A stretch of 64,000 nt of DNA from Phenylobacterium sp. J367. GTDB lineage: Bacteria > Pseudomonadota > Alphaproteobacteria > Caulobacterales > Caulobacteraceae. Position 1 is the stretch's first letter; every line of letters starts with the position of its first letter. This document shows, in pieces, positions 17,827-26,775 of the stretch. The notes below the pieces were generated by a model. The model saw only the letters and a program-made list of their open reading frames with translations. It was not told the DNA's origin and did not search any database. The stretch lies in NCBI RefSeq assembly GCF_024699985.1, contig NZ_JAJONA010000001.1:4745437-4809436 (forward strand), written 5' to 3'. A program made the position numbers and the translations under genes.

Positions 17827-18773
17827 CAGGCCACCTGGTTGTTGAGCGGTTCGCCGGCGGCGAGCCGGCGGCAGTTCTCGAAGGCGGCCGCCAGGCTGCG
17901 CTCCAGGGTCTCCGGCGTGAGCCAGGCCATGTGCGGGGCGACCACCACATTGGGCAGGGCCAGCAGCGGGTTGGCCGGATCCACCGGCTCCTCCGCAAAG
18001 ACGTCGAGGCCGGCCCCTGAGAGCCGGCCCGAGCGCAGGGCGTCCGCCAGCGCCGCCTCGTCCACCAGACCGCCGCGGGCGGTGTTCACGAGGACGGCGC
18101 CGGGCTTCATGGACGCCAGGGCCGTGGCGTCGATCATCCGGTCGGTCTCGGGCGTCAGCGGCACGTGCAGGGAGACGATGTCGGCGGTGCTCAGCAGCTC
18201 CTCGCGGCTGACGAACCGCCCAGGCAGGTCCGGCTTCGCCGACCGCGCGGTGTAGATCACCTCCGCGCCCAGCGCCTGCAGCGCCGCCCCCAGCCGCGAC
18301 GCCGAGCCGCCGTAGCCCATGAAGCCGACGGTGCGTCCCGCGATCTCGCCGGTTCCGTCGATCTGCACCGGATCGGGCGACCATCCCTCCCCGCGCCGCG
18401 TCAGCGGGTCGAGGTAGGAGAGCCGGCGCAGCACGGCCAGCATCAGGGCGAGCGCCATCTCCGCCACCGCCTGGCTGTTGACGCCGGGCATGTTGGCGAC
18501 CGTCACGCCGGCCGCTTTAGCCGCCTCCAGGTCGATGGTGTTCACGCCGACGCCGAGCTTCTGGATCAGTCTCAGCCTCGGGCCCTGGGCGATGACCTCG
18601 GCGGTGATCGGTTTCAGCACGTGAAGGAAGACATCGGTGTCCGCGAGTTCGCGGGTCAGCGCCGCATCGTCGTCCTCGTCGACGACCACGGCCTCGATGC
18701 CGAACTCGGCGGCGTAGCGGTCGAGCATGGCCCGGAAGCCGGGGCTCGCGCGGTACTGCAGCAGCGCCTTCAC
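17826..18773 (-). CDS. D-2-hydroxyacid dehydrogenase (NAD-dependent)
   Basis: A 315-residue enzyme of the D-isomer 2-hydroxyacid dehydrogenase family, which interconverts 2-hydroxy and 2-oxo acids with NAD(H). Features are KLGVGVNTIDLEAAKAAGVTVANMPG, the Rossmann loop GYGGSASRLGAALQALG, the catalytic arginine in NTARGGLVDEAALADAL, glutamate in DVFAEEPVDPANPLL and histidine in VVAPHMAW. It starts at GTG (VKALLQYRASPG) inside a GTGA overlap with the upstream enolase-like stop; the longer start is wrong-frame enolase sequence. It is third in the kinase-enolase-dehydrogenase-hydrolase operon. Confidence 0.9.
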   Translation of the reverse strand: MKALLQYRASPGFRAMLDRYAAEFGIEAVVVDEDDDAALTRELADTDVFLHVLKPITAEVIAQGPRLRLIQKLGVGVNTIDLEAAKAAGVTVANMPGVNSQAVAEMALALMLAVLRRLSYLDPLTRRGEGWSPDPVQIDGTGEIAGRTVGFMGYGGSASRLGAALQALGAEVIYTARSAKPDLPGRFVSREELLSTADIVSLHVPLTPETDRMIDATALASMKPGAVLVNTARGGLVDEAALADALRSGRLSGAGLDVFAEEPVDPANPLLALPNVVVAPHMAWLTPETLERSLAAAFENCRRLAAGEPLNNQVA

Positions 18774-20071
18774 TTGAGCCCCGCCGCCACCGACGGCGCG
18801 AAGGCCGAGGGGCCAGCGAACACCGCGTCGGCGCCCATCGCCTCCTCGATCCGGATCAACTCGTTCCACTTCGCCATGCGCTCGGAGCGCGTGAAGCTGC
18901 CGACCTTGAGCTGGCCCGCGTCCCAGCCGACCGAGAGGTGGGTGATCGAGACGTCCTCGGTCTCGCCGGAGCGGGCGGAGACGATCGTCGCCCAGTCCCG
19001 CGACCGGGCCGCGTCGAGCGCCGCCTTGGCGCGGGTGACGGTGCCGGCCTGGTTGACCTTCACCAGCACCGCGTTGCCGCCGCCGGCCGCCGCCGCGCGC
19101 GCCACGCGCTCGGCGTTGGTCACCAGGATGTCGTCGCCGATCACCTGCACCCGCGCCCCGTATGCCTTCGTCGCGCGGGCGAAGCCGTCCAGGTCGTCCT
19201 GGCTCACCGGGTCCTCGATCGAAAGGATCGGATAGCGGTCGACCCAGCCCGCCACGCGCTCGACCATCTCGGCGCTGGACAGGTCTGCCTTGTCGAGGCT
19301 CATCCGGTAGCGGCCGTCGCCGCGGTCCAGCTCGTTGGCGGCGATGTCGAGCGAGATGAAGACGTCCTCCCCGGGCCGATGGCCCGAGCGCTCGATAGCC
19401 CGCACCAGGTCGTCGAGCGCCTGCTCGTTACTGTCGAACACCGGCCACCAGCCGCCTTCGTCCGCCGCGCCCGCCAGCCGTCCGCTCTCGGCCATGATCT
19501 CGCCCGCCGCGCGGAACACGTCGGCCGTCACCTCGAAGACCTCGCGCACGCTCCCGGCCTTCGGGACCATGATCATGAAGTCCTGCAGGTCCGTGCGGCG
19601 GCCCGCATGCGCCCCACCCCCGAAGATCTGGATCTCCGGCAGCGGGATACGCACCTTCCGCCCCTCCGCGAGATGGGCCCACAGCGGCAGGCCCTCCGCG
19701 GCGGCCGCGGCGTGCAGCGCCGCCAGCGACACGGCCACCACCGCATTGCCGCCCAGGCGGGCGAAGTTCGGCGTGCCGTCCGCGTCAGCCATCGCCTCGT
19801 CCAGCCCGGCCTGGTCGCGCACGTCGCGGCCCTTGAGCAGGCCGGCGATCTCGCCGTTCACCGCGGCCACGGCCTTGTCGACGCCCATGCCGCCGAACCG
19901 CGCGCCGCCGTCGCGCAGGTCGATGGCCTCGTGGGAGCCACGCGACGCCCCGGCTGGAGCCAGGGCCCGGCCCATGGCGCCGCCGGCCAGCGTCACCTCC
20001 GCCTCGACCGTTGGCCGGCCGCGCGAATCCCACACCTGGCGGGCGCGGACGCTGGTGATCTCGGTCTTCAT
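18770..20071 (-). CDS. Divergent enolase-family protein
   Basis: A 433-residue homologue of phosphopyruvate hydratase, which dehydrates 2-phosphoglycerate. General architecture is kept: DSRGRPTVEAEVTLAGG, GDDILVTNAERVA, VLVKVNQAGT (catalytic lysine), LSIEDPVSQDD (metal ligands) and QLKVGSFTRSER. Substrate-contacting elements differ from glycolytic enolase: the flexible loop usually SGAST-G-E reads PAGASRGSHE, and the usual SHRSGE reads SARSGETEDV, losing the substrate-binding histidine. I infer a changed substrate or specificity. It overlaps both neighbours by 4 bases. The glycolytic enolase should be elsewhere in the genome; this copy is probably dedicated to the pathway. Confidence 0.88.
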   Translation of the reverse strand: MKTEITSVRARQVWDSRGRPTVEAEVTLAGGAMGRALAPAGASRGSHEAIDLRDGGARFGGMGVDKAVAAVNGEIAGLLKGRDVRDQAGLDEAMADADGTPNFARLGGNAVVAVSLAALHAAAAAEGLPLWAHLAEGRKVRIPLPEIQIFGGGAHAGRRTDLQDFMIMVPKAGSVREVFEVTADVFRAAGEIMAESGRLAGAADEGGWWPVFDSNEQALDDLVRAIERSGHRPGEDVFISLDIAANELDRGDGRYRMSLDKADLSSAEMVERVAGWVDRYPILSIEDPVSQDDLDGFARATKAYGARVQVIGDDILVTNAERVARAAAAGGGNAVLVKVNQAGTVTRAKAALDAARSRDWATIVSARSGETEDVSITHLSVGWDAGQLKVGSFTRSERMAKWNELIRIEEAMGADAVFAGPSAFAPSVAAGLK

Positions 20072-21072
20072 CGTTCCTCCAGCGCCCTGGCCCAGGCCTG
20101 CGCGAGTTCGCCGAGGCTGGCCGGCGTTTCGGCGATCAGCCGCCGCGCGGCCCCCCGCACGAACGCCCGGTCGGCCTCGTCCTGCAGATATTCCACCGGC
20201 GACTTGCCATCCACCCGCGCCAGAAGCAGCGCGGCCGTCAGCTCCGCCGCCCGCGTCTCCAGCGCCGCCTGAGGCTCCCAGCCGACCGCCGGGCGGTAGG
20301 CCGCGTGGAAGGTGGCGAGGCTCTCCAGATAGGCGGCCGTGTGCGCCGGCTTCCAGACGGGCTTCAGCAGCAGGTGGGTCGAGCAGAAGGCCACGTCAAA
20401 CGCGGGATCGCCATACCAGGCGCACTCCGCGTCCAGCAGCACCGGGCCCTCCGGCCCCTGCAGGATGTTCTTCGGGCTCACGTCGCCGTGCACCAGGCTG
20501 ATCCGCGACGCGGCCGTCCGGTCGGCCAGCGCGGTCAGCCGCCCGGCCAGGTCCGGATGCCGCCTGGCCGTCTCGCGCAGATAGGGATCGAGGCGCAGGT
20601 CCTCGAAGAGCGCCGTCGTGGGAAACTGCTCCGCGATCTCGCTGGAGCCGGCGCAGCCGGCATGGATCCGCCCCAGCATGGCGCCCAGCCGCCCGGCGAA
20701 GGCCACGTCGATGCGGCCCGCCGCCAGCTCGGACTTCCAGACCGCGTGGGTCGCGGGATCGAAGAAGGTCATGACGAACAGGCTGGCGTCCCGGTCCTCC
20801 AGCAGCACCTCGGGGACGCCCTTTCCGACCAGCGGCCGGGCGGTCCGGAGCCACGCCACCTCGAAGTGCGACCGCTCCACCGGCGCGCGCCAGTCGGCGG
20901 CCACGCGCAGCTTGCCCAGCGCCCGCTTCACGCAGACGGGCCCGTTGGGCGTCTCCAGCCAATAGACCTCGCTCGAGACCCCGCCGGTCAACGGCTCCAG
21001 CACCGCGTCGGCATCCGGCGGCAGCAGGCCTCCGGCCCGCAGGGTCTGCATGATCACGGCATCGTGTGGCAC
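20068..21072 (-). CDS. Phosphotransferase, aminoglycoside/choline-kinase fold (APH family)
   Basis: A 334-residue small-molecule kinase. The catalytic loop is LVHGDVSPKNILQG and the metal motif is LLDAECAWYGDPAFDVAF. N-terminal VCVKRALGKLRVAADW holds the ATP-binding lysine. The family phosphorylates hydroxyl groups of sugars, aminoglycosides, choline or acids; this member is not obviously a resistance enzyme. As first gene of the coupled operon it would make a phosphorylated intermediate for the enolase-like protein to dehydrate. It diverges from the VOC gene across operator site 5. Confidence 0.88.
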   Translation of the reverse strand: MPHDAVIMQTLRAGGLLPPDADAVLEPLTGGVSSEVYWLETPNGPVCVKRALGKLRVAADWRAPVERSHFEVAWLRTARPLVGKGVPEVLLEDRDASLFVMTFFDPATHAVWKSELAAGRIDVAFAGRLGAMLGRIHAGCAGSSEIAEQFPTTALFEDLRLDPYLRETARRHPDLAGRLTALADRTAASRISLVHGDVSPKNILQGPEGPVLLDAECAWYGDPAFDVAFCSTHLLLKPVWKPAHTAAYLESLATFHAAYRPAVGWEPQAALETRAAELTAALLLARVDGKSPVEYLQDEADRAFVRGAARRLIAETPASLGELAQAWARALEER

Positions 21073-21079
21073 CGGAATT

Positions 21080-21095
21080 CCTTAGAATACGAAGC
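21080..21095. promoter_or_regulatory. Palindromic operator, site 5 of 7 (weaker)
   Basis: CCTTAGAATACGAAGC keeps the CTTAGA half and a degraded second half. It lies 8 bases upstream of the kinase start (21072, minus strand) in the gap shared with the VOC gene, so its position fits an operator although the match is the weakest of the seven. Confidence 0.4.
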
Positions 21096-21218
21096 GATCG
21101 GGGTCCAGCGCGGCCCTAGGAGCGTCAAGGAAATTGACGTATCTGCGTTTCAGGCGGATGATCCCTGGAGAAGAACGGCGGTCCGGACCAGCCAGACCGC
21201 GCCACCGAGGAGGATCCG

Positions 21219-21839
21219 ATGGCCGCTCCGATCAACCGCGAATTCGACATCCGCGGCGTCAATCACCTGGCGCTCGTGTGCAAGGACATGGCGAAGACCG
21301 TCGAGTTCTACCGCGACATCCTGGGGATGCCGCTGGTGAAGACCATCGACCTGCCGAACGGCATGGGCCAGCACTTCTTCTTCGACATCGGCAACGGCGA
21401 CTCGCTGGCCTTCTTCTGGTTCCCCAACGCCCCGGCGGCGGTCCCCGGCGTCTCGGCGCCCGCTCAGCTCCCCGGCGGCGGCGACATCCGCTCGGCGCAC
21501 GGCTCGATGAACCACATCGCCTTCAACGTGCCGGCCGAGAAGTTCGACGAGTACCTCGTCAAGCTGGAGGCCAAGGGCGTGCAGCTCGGCAAGGTGCTGA
21601 ACCATGACGACTCGCCGATGCAGCACACCGATGAGCTCCACGACGGCGTCTTCGTGCGCTCGGTCTACTTCTGGGATCCGGACGGCGTGATGCTCGAGTT
21701 CGCCTCCTGGACGCACAACGGTTTCACCGAGAAGGACGTCGCCCACGAGGCCGTGGACGCCGCCGGCGCGAAGTCGCGCAACGTGGTGCTGAAGGCCCTC
21801 GCCGAGAACGACGAGAAGGTCCTCGAAACGGCCAAATAG
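21219..21839 (+). CDS. VOC (glyoxalase/extradiol dioxygenase fold) family protein
   Basis: A 206-residue protein with the paired beta-alpha-beta modules of the vicinal-oxygen-chelate superfamily: RGVNHLALVCKDMAKTVEFYRDILGM, then MNHIAFNVPAEKFDEYL, and the final metal-ligand region VYFWDPDGVMLEFASW. Candidate metal ligands are the histidines in NHLAL and NHIAF and the glutamate in MLEFASW. It starts at MAAPINREFD after GAGGAGG. Function could be ring cleavage, isomerisation or glyoxalase-type chemistry. It is transcribed alone, with a strong hairpin after its stop, and precedes the TonB receptor. Confidence 0.87.
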   Translation: MAAPINREFDIRGVNHLALVCKDMAKTVEFYRDILGMPLVKTIDLPNGMGQHFFFDIGNGDSLAFFWFPNAPAAVPGVSAPAQLPGGGDIRSAHGSMNHIAFNVPAEKFDEYLVKLEAKGVQLGKVLNHDDSPMQHTDELHDGVFVRSVYFWDPDGVMLEFASWTHNGFTEKDVAHEAVDAAGAKSRNVVLKALAENDEKVLETAK

Positions 21840-21849
21840 TGGCGCCGGC

Positions 21850-21885
21850 GCCGCAGCGTGAGGCGACATGCATCCACGCTGCGGC
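21850..21885 (+). terminator. Perfect 11-bp hairpin after the VOC gene
   Basis: GCCGCAGCGTG at 21850-21860 pairs exactly with CACGCTGCGGC at 21875-21885 around a 14-base loop, starting 11 bases after the VOC stop. There is no T run behind it, so it may act as an mRNA 3' stabiliser or Rho-dependent end more than as a classical terminator. Confidence 0.5.
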
Positions 21886-21902
21886 GATCCGTTGACACCA
21901 AC

Positions 21903-21918
21903 ACTTAGATATCTAATT
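21903..21918. promoter_or_regulatory. Palindromic operator, site 6 of 7 (best core)
   Basis: ACTTAGATATCTAATT contains the perfect 12-base palindrome TTAGATATCTAA (21905-21916). It lies about 125 bases upstream of the TonB-dependent receptor start with no other gene between, so receptor expression should be under the same control as the catabolic genes. Confidence 0.65.
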
Positions 21919-22043
21919 TTGGGTCTAAGGATCGGAGCCTGACAGAGGTCTCCGGCCCCGGCGCGAAGAGCGCCTGACCAAGGTCCGATCAAGATCCGTG
22001 CGCAGAACGCGGCTTGACGCAAAACAGGGGGAGGCAGCGCAGA

Positions 22044-24242
22044 ATGAACGTCCGGATTCTATTCGCGACCACCATGCTGGCCGGCGGGCTGGCTACGGCG
22101 ACGATGGCGCAAGAGGCCACCAGCATCGGCGAAGTCGTCGTGACCGCCCAGAAGCGGGCCGAGAACGTCCAGGAGGTGCCGATCTCCATGGAGGTGGTGT
22201 CGGCCCAGACCATCGAAGACTTCCACTCCGACACCTTCCGCCAGCTCAGCGTGCCGAACGTCAACGTCGGCAACATCGGCGGCAACGACGTCATCTACAT
22301 CCGCGGCTTCGGCTCGCCGTCGCAGAACTACTCGTTCGACCAGGCGGTCAGCCTCTACGTCGATGGGGTCTATGCGGGGCGCAGCCGGCAGTTCATGGCC
22401 CCCTTCTTCGACCTGCAGCGGGTCGAAGTGCTGCGCGGGCCGCAGGGCGCGCTGTTCGGCAAGAACACCGCCGCCGGCGCCATCAGCATCATCTCCGCCA
22501 TGCCGACCCGCGAATTCGAGGGCTCGGTGACGGGGGTCTACAATTTCGACGAGAAGGGTCCCGGCGCGTGGGGCTACGTCTCCGGGCCGATCACCGACAG
22601 CCTGGGCATCCGCCTGGCGGCCAAGCTGCTCGACAAGGACGGCTACGTGGAGAACCTCGGCCAGAACGGCCGGGACGAAGTCACCAACAAGCAGGCGCTG
22701 GTGCGCGGGATCCTGCGCTACGAGCCGAACGACGTCTTCGACTACACCGGCAAGGTCGAGTACAGCCAGGCGATCCAGCTCGGCAACGCCACCGTGGCCG
22801 GACCGGTGACCGGCGGCCAGCAGCCGAAGCTGACCCGCTTCACCACCGATGGTCCGCTCGGCGAGGCGGGCTTCGACACCTTCTCCTGGAACGTCGCCGG
22901 CACGGGCAACCTGCAGGTGGGCGACCTGACGCTGGTCTCGGTCAGCGGCTTCTCCTGGTTCAAGGCCAAGCACGTCAACGACTTCGACCAGACGAACCCG
23001 GCGGGCGGCGTCTTCCCGCACACCGTGTCGAACAACTACCCCGAACGGTTCCAGCAGTGGTCGCAGGAGTTCCGCCTGCAATCGCCCGGCGGCGAGCGCC
23101 TCGACTGGATCGTGGGCGCCTACTACGACAATCAGCAGTACATGGTGGATCAGTACAACCACTATGGGATCGCCGGCCTCGGCCAGTTCACGATGTACAG
23201 CCACTTCAAGCAGCAGGCGGAGAGCTGGTCGGTCTTCGGCCAGGGCACCTTCAACGTCTCCGAAGAGCTGCGCCTGCTGGGCTCGCTGCGCTACTCCCAC
23301 ACCAGCAAGCGCGGCGACTTCACGACCAAGTCCCTGCGCGGCCCCTTCCCGTTCCGCCCGATCACCTCGGCGCGCGACAACATCTCGGAAGGCAATGTCG
23401 ACCCGTCGATCACCGTCCAGTACGACGTGGCGCCGCGCATCATGGTCTACGCCACCTACGGCCAGGGCTCGAAGTCCGGCGGCTTCGTGTCGAACACCTA
23501 CGGCACCACCAACGCCACCTTCACCTTCAAGCCTGAGAAGTCGGAGAACTTCGAGGCCGGCGTGAAGAGCACCCTGGCCGACGGCCGGCTGGTGCTGAAC
23601 GCCGCGGTCTACAAGACCAGCTTCGAGGACCTGCAGGTCTCCACCTACAACTCGAACGTCCAGAGCTACATCGTCGGCAACGCCGCGGAAGCCAGCAGCA
23701 CGGGCATCGAGGGCTCCGCCGTCTGGAACCCGATCCGCAACCTCACCGTGACCGCCAACGGCGCCTACCAGGACGTGAAGTACGACGACTATCCGGGCGC
23801 CCAGTGCCTGGCGACGCAGCCGATCAGCGAGTGCAATCCGACGGTCCCGGCCAGCGTGGCGGCGAACAACCTGAAGGGCTACCCGCTGCCGAACATCTCC
23901 AAATGGAGCGGCACGCTGCGCGTGCAGTACGTGGCCGAGCTGCCGAACGGCCTGAACCTCACGACCATGCTCGCCGCCAACGGCCGCTCGAAGCACTTCA
24001 ACTCGGACGACCAGAGCATCGAGTACGGCCTGCAGGAGGGCTACACCAAGCTCGACGGCCGCATCGAGCTCGCCCCCGCCGACGGCCCCTGGCACGTCGC
24101 GCTGGTCGGCACCAACCTGACGGACGAGATCACCACCAGCGGCTCCTTCCGGCTTCCCGCGCCGATCGCACCGGTCACCCGCGCGCTCTACTGGGTGGAG
24201 CCCGGCCGCAACGTGGCGATCGAGGCCGGCGTGAAGTTCTGA
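22044..24242 (+). CDS. TonB-dependent outer-membrane receptor
   Basis: A 732-residue receptor with signal peptide MNVRILFATTMLAGGLATA cleaved before QEAT. A TonB-box-like IGEVVVTAQKRAENVQEVPIS follows, then the plug domain (IYIRGFG, VSLYVDGVYAGRS, VLRGPQGALFGKNTAAGAI) and a beta-barrel ending in aromatic-rich strands (WVEPGRNVAIEAGVKF). Such receptors in Caulobacterales and sphingomonads import aromatics, sugars or siderophores with energy from TonB-ExbBD. Its operator-linked place in the cluster suggests it imports the pathway substrate. It starts after GGGGGAGG. A strong terminator follows. Confidence 0.93.
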   Translation: MNVRILFATTMLAGGLATATMAQEATSIGEVVVTAQKRAENVQEVPISMEVVSAQTIEDFHSDTFRQLSVPNVNVGNIGGNDVIYIRGFGSPSQNYSFDQAVSLYVDGVYAGRSRQFMAPFFDLQRVEVLRGPQGALFGKNTAAGAISIISAMPTREFEGSVTGVYNFDEKGPGAWGYVSGPITDSLGIRLAAKLLDKDGYVENLGQNGRDEVTNKQALVRGILRYEPNDVFDYTGKVEYSQAIQLGNATVAGPVTGGQQPKLTRFTTDGPLGEAGFDTFSWNVAGTGNLQVGDLTLVSVSGFSWFKAKHVNDFDQTNPAGGVFPHTVSNNYPERFQQWSQEFRLQSPGGERLDWIVGAYYDNQQYMVDQYNHYGIAGLGQFTMYSHFKQQAESWSVFGQGTFNVSEELRLLGSLRYSHTSKRGDFTTKSLRGPFPFRPITSARDNISEGNVDPSITVQYDVAPRIMVYATYGQGSKSGGFVSNTYGTTNATFTFKPEKSENFEAGVKSTLADGRLVLNAAVYKTSFEDLQVSTYNSNVQSYIVGNAAEASSTGIEGSAVWNPIRNLTVTANGAYQDVKYDDYPGAQCLATQPISECNPTVPASVAANNLKGYPLPNISKWSGTLRVQYVAELPNGLNLTTMLAANGRSKHFNSDDQSIEYGLQEGYTKLDGRIELAPADGPWHVALVGTNLTDEITTSGSFRLPAPIAPVTRALYWVEPGRNVAIEAGVKF

Positions 24243-24248
24243 TCCCGA

Positions 24249-24289
24249 GGCGGCGGGCCGGCATGGGCGGGCCCGCCGCCTTCCTTTTT
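24249..24289 (+). terminator. Intrinsic terminator after the TonB receptor
   Basis: GGCGGCGGGC (24249-24258) pairs with GCCCGCCGCC (24271-24280), followed by TTCCTTTTT. It lies 7 bases after the receptor stop and separates it from the GST-MFS pair. Confidence 0.75.
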
Positions 24290-24315
24290 CCCGTAAGCGT
24301 CCGCGGAGCCGCCGC

Positions 24316-25065
24316 ATGATCGACGTCCACTTCGTGCCCACGCCGAACGGGCGGAAGGTGACGATCATGCTGGAGGAGGTCGGTCTCCCCTACCGCGTGA
24401 TCCCCTACAACATGCTCGAGGGCGAGCACCTCACGCCCGAGTTCCGCAGGATCAATCCCAACGGCCGCCTGCCGGCCATCGTCGACCATGAGCCGATCGG
24501 CGACGGCGCCCCGTTCGCCGTCATGGAATCGGGCGCGATCCTGCTCTACCTCTCCGAGAAGGCCGGCGGGGCTCTCGTGCCCCCCGATCCTCGAGGCCGC
24601 TCCGAGGCTGTCCAATGGCTGATGTGGCAGATGGCCGGCCTCGGCCCGATGCACGGCCAGGCCCACCACTTCATCCGCTACGCTCCCGAGGGTCAGGACT
24701 ACGGCGTCGCCCGCTACGGCAATGAGGCGCGCCGGCTGCTGTCCGTGCTGGAAGCGCGGCTGTCCGAGACCGAGTATCTGGCCGGCGACTACTCGGTCGC
24801 CGACATCGCCGCCTGGCCCTGGGTCGGCGCGACCTACGCCATCGGCTTCGAACTGGACCCCTACCCCGCCACGCGGCGCTGGATGGCGTCGATCGCCGAA
24901 CGTCCGGCCGTGAAGCGCGCCACCGAGGCCAAGAACGCCGCCAACCTCCAGAGCCGCCGCCCGGTGCTGACGCCCGAGCAGTGGTCCAACCTGTTCGGCG
25001 AGAACATGCTGAAGGGGTCCGGCGTCGCCGACCCGCAAGCCGGGAGCCTCACGAGAACGCCATGA
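24316..25065 (+). CDS. Glutathione S-transferase family protein
   Basis: A 249-residue protein with the thioredoxin-fold N-domain (FVPTPNGRKVTIMLEEVGLPYRV, then NPNGRLPAIVDHE and AVMESGAILLYLSEKAG) and the helical C-domain (EYLAGDYSVADIAAWPWVG). The active-site position lies in TPNGRK, and the ESGAI glutathione-binding motif is intact. The pattern resembles the YfcG/GST-N group that reduces disulfides or conjugates electrophiles. The stop overlaps the ATG of the following transporter (ATGA), so the two are translationally coupled. Confidence 0.9.
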   Translation: MIDVHFVPTPNGRKVTIMLEEVGLPYRVIPYNMLEGEHLTPEFRRINPNGRLPAIVDHEPIGDGAPFAVMESGAILLYLSEKAGGALVPPDPRGRSEAVQWLMWQMAGLGPMHGQAHHFIRYAPEGQDYGVARYGNEARRLLSVLEARLSETEYLAGDYSVADIAAWPWVGATYAIGFELDPYPATRRWMASIAERPAVKRATEAKNAANLQSRRPVLTPEQWSNLFGENMLKGSGVADPQAGSLTRTP

Positions 25066-26376
25066 CCTCACCCGCCACGGCCGTTCCTGCCGCCGCCTCC
25101 GCCATCGCCGCCAAGCCGGGCCGGATCCTCGCCCTCGTCCTGCTGACCGCGGTCGGCACGACCAACTTCATGGACCGGCAGATCCTGTCGGTCCTGGCCG
25201 AGCCGATCCGCCAGGACCTTGGCTTGACCGACACCCAGCTCGGCCTGCTGACCGGCCTCGCCTTCGCGTTCTTCTATGCGATCATGGGCGTGCCCGCGGC
25301 CATGCTGGCCGACCGCACCAACCGTGTGCGGCTCGTCGGCCTCTGCTGCATGGTCTGGAGCTTCTTCACCGGGGCCTGCGCCTTCGCGAACTCGTTCGTG
25401 CACCTGGCGTTCGCCCGGTTTGGCGTGGGCGTCGGCGAGGCCGGCGGCACCGCCCCATCCCTCTCCATCCTGGCCGACTACTACCCGCCCCGGATGCGGC
25501 CGGCGATCATCGGCCTCTTCACCGCCAACGGCCCGCTGGGCGTCTTCGTGGGCGCCAGCTTCGGCGGCTGGGCCGCCGCCGAGTACGGCTGGCGGACAGC
25601 CTTCCTGCTGGTCGCCGGCGTTGGCGTGATCGCCTCTATCCTCCTCATGCTGTTCGTCCGCGAGCCCGCCCGCGGGGGGCTGGATCCGGTCCCCAGGACG
25701 CCGATGAAACCCCAGCCGCTGGGCGCCACGGCCAAGGTGTTCATCTCCCGCCCCACCCTGCGCTGGCTGGTCGTGGCGAGCGCGCTGGCCGCCTTTGTCA
25801 GCACCGGGATGCTGGCCTGGATCCCCGCCTATCTGATGCGCGTCCAGGGAATGCCGCTGACCGAGGTCGCCAAGTGGTTCGGCCCCGCGGCGGGCATCTG
25901 CTTCGGCATCGGCATCGCCGGCGGCGGCCTGCTGGTGAACTGGGCCTCGCGCCACAGCCTGAAGGCCTACGCTTGGATCCCCCGGCCTCTCGATGCTGCT
26001 GACCGCGCCGACCATGGCGCTGGCCCTCGTCGCCCCGAACTGGGAGACGGCGCTCGCCCTGCTGATCGTGCCGATGATCCTGTCGACCATCTATGTCGCC
26101 CCGGCGCTCGCCCTGGTGCAGAACCTGTCGCCGGTGGCCGCGCGCGCCACGGTGACGGCGCTCCTCATGCTGGCCTTCAACATCATCGGCCAGGGCGGCG
26201 GCCCGTTCGCGACCGGCCTGCTTAGCGACATCCTGGCCGCCCGGGGCGTGGCCGACTCCCTGCGGGTCGCCATGCTGGGGGTGACGCCCGTCGCGGTGAT
26301 CGCGGCGCTCTGCTACTTCGCCCAGCTCCGCCACGTGATCGACGACGCCGCGGCCGTGGAGCGCGACGCCGCCTGA
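25062..26376 (+). CDS. MFS transporter (one frame break)
   Basis: A transporter of about 437 residues with 12 predicted membrane helices. Signatures are VGTTNFMDRQILSVLAEPIRQDLGLTDTQLG, AMLADRTNRVRLVG and FGVGVGEAGGTAPS, typical of the spinster-like/aromatic-acid MFS members common in Caulobacterales. The frame breaks at the C5 run 25979-25983; with four Cs the helix reads WIPGLSMLLTAPTMALAL. It ends HVIDDAAAVERDAA. It probably moves a pathway substrate or metabolite across the inner membrane and pairs with the TonB receptor upstream. Confidence 0.88.
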
Positions 26377-26386
26377 CGCAGGCCGG

Positions 26387-26761
26387 TCAGGACCAGAAGT
26401 CGTCCCAGTGGGCCTGGTCGCCGACGCTTTCCCAGTGATCGGTCAGCTTGCCGTCCTCGAAGCGCCAGAGGCCGAAGCCCCAGGTGGCGAGCTTCTTGCC
26501 TTTCCGCTCGGCGGTCATCCAGTGGACCACCAGGCCCCAGGTGTCGTCGGCGAAGTAGGTGCCCTGCAGACTCTCGTGGAAGGTGTTGTTGGTCTCGGCG
26601 TGGATCCGGGCGATGTGCGCCTTGAAGGCCTCAGGCCCCACATAGGTCCCGGCCAGGATGTTGTTGCCCGGCGAGTGGACGGTGAAGTCCTCGCGCATGT
26701 TGCCCCAGAGGACCTCGCGGTCCTTGGCGTAGATGCGCTTGAGCATTTCGAGATTGTCCAT
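26387..26761 (-). CDS. SnoaL-like / NTF2-fold protein
   Basis: A 124-residue single-domain protein, starting MDNLEMLKRIYAKDREVLWG. It shows the cone-fold pattern of the SnoaL/NTF2 superfamily (DFTVHSPGNNILAGTYVGPEAFKAHIARI, then WRFEDGKLTDHWESVGDQAHWDDFW). Members are isomerases, cyclases, dehydratases or ligand-binding proteins; no catalytic role can be assigned here. It is 14 bases downstream of the SDR gene on the same strand and probably co-transcribed with it. Confidence 0.85.
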   Translation of the reverse strand: MDNLEMLKRIYAKDREVLWGNMREDFTVHSPGNNILAGTYVGPEAFKAHIARIHAETNNTFHESLQGTYFADDTWGLVVHWMTAERKGKKLATWGFGLWRFEDGKLTDHWESVGDQAHWDDFWS

Positions 26762-26775
26762 GTGCGCCCTCCGCC

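Noticed and set aside
20068..21072. Aminoglycoside resistance kinase
   Set aside because: The APH fold is generic; coupling to an enolase and dehydrogenase points to metabolism.
22059..24368. 769-codon open frame antisense to the TonB receptor
   Set aside because: A shadow frame; the plus-strand receptor has a signal peptide, TonB box, plug and barrel.
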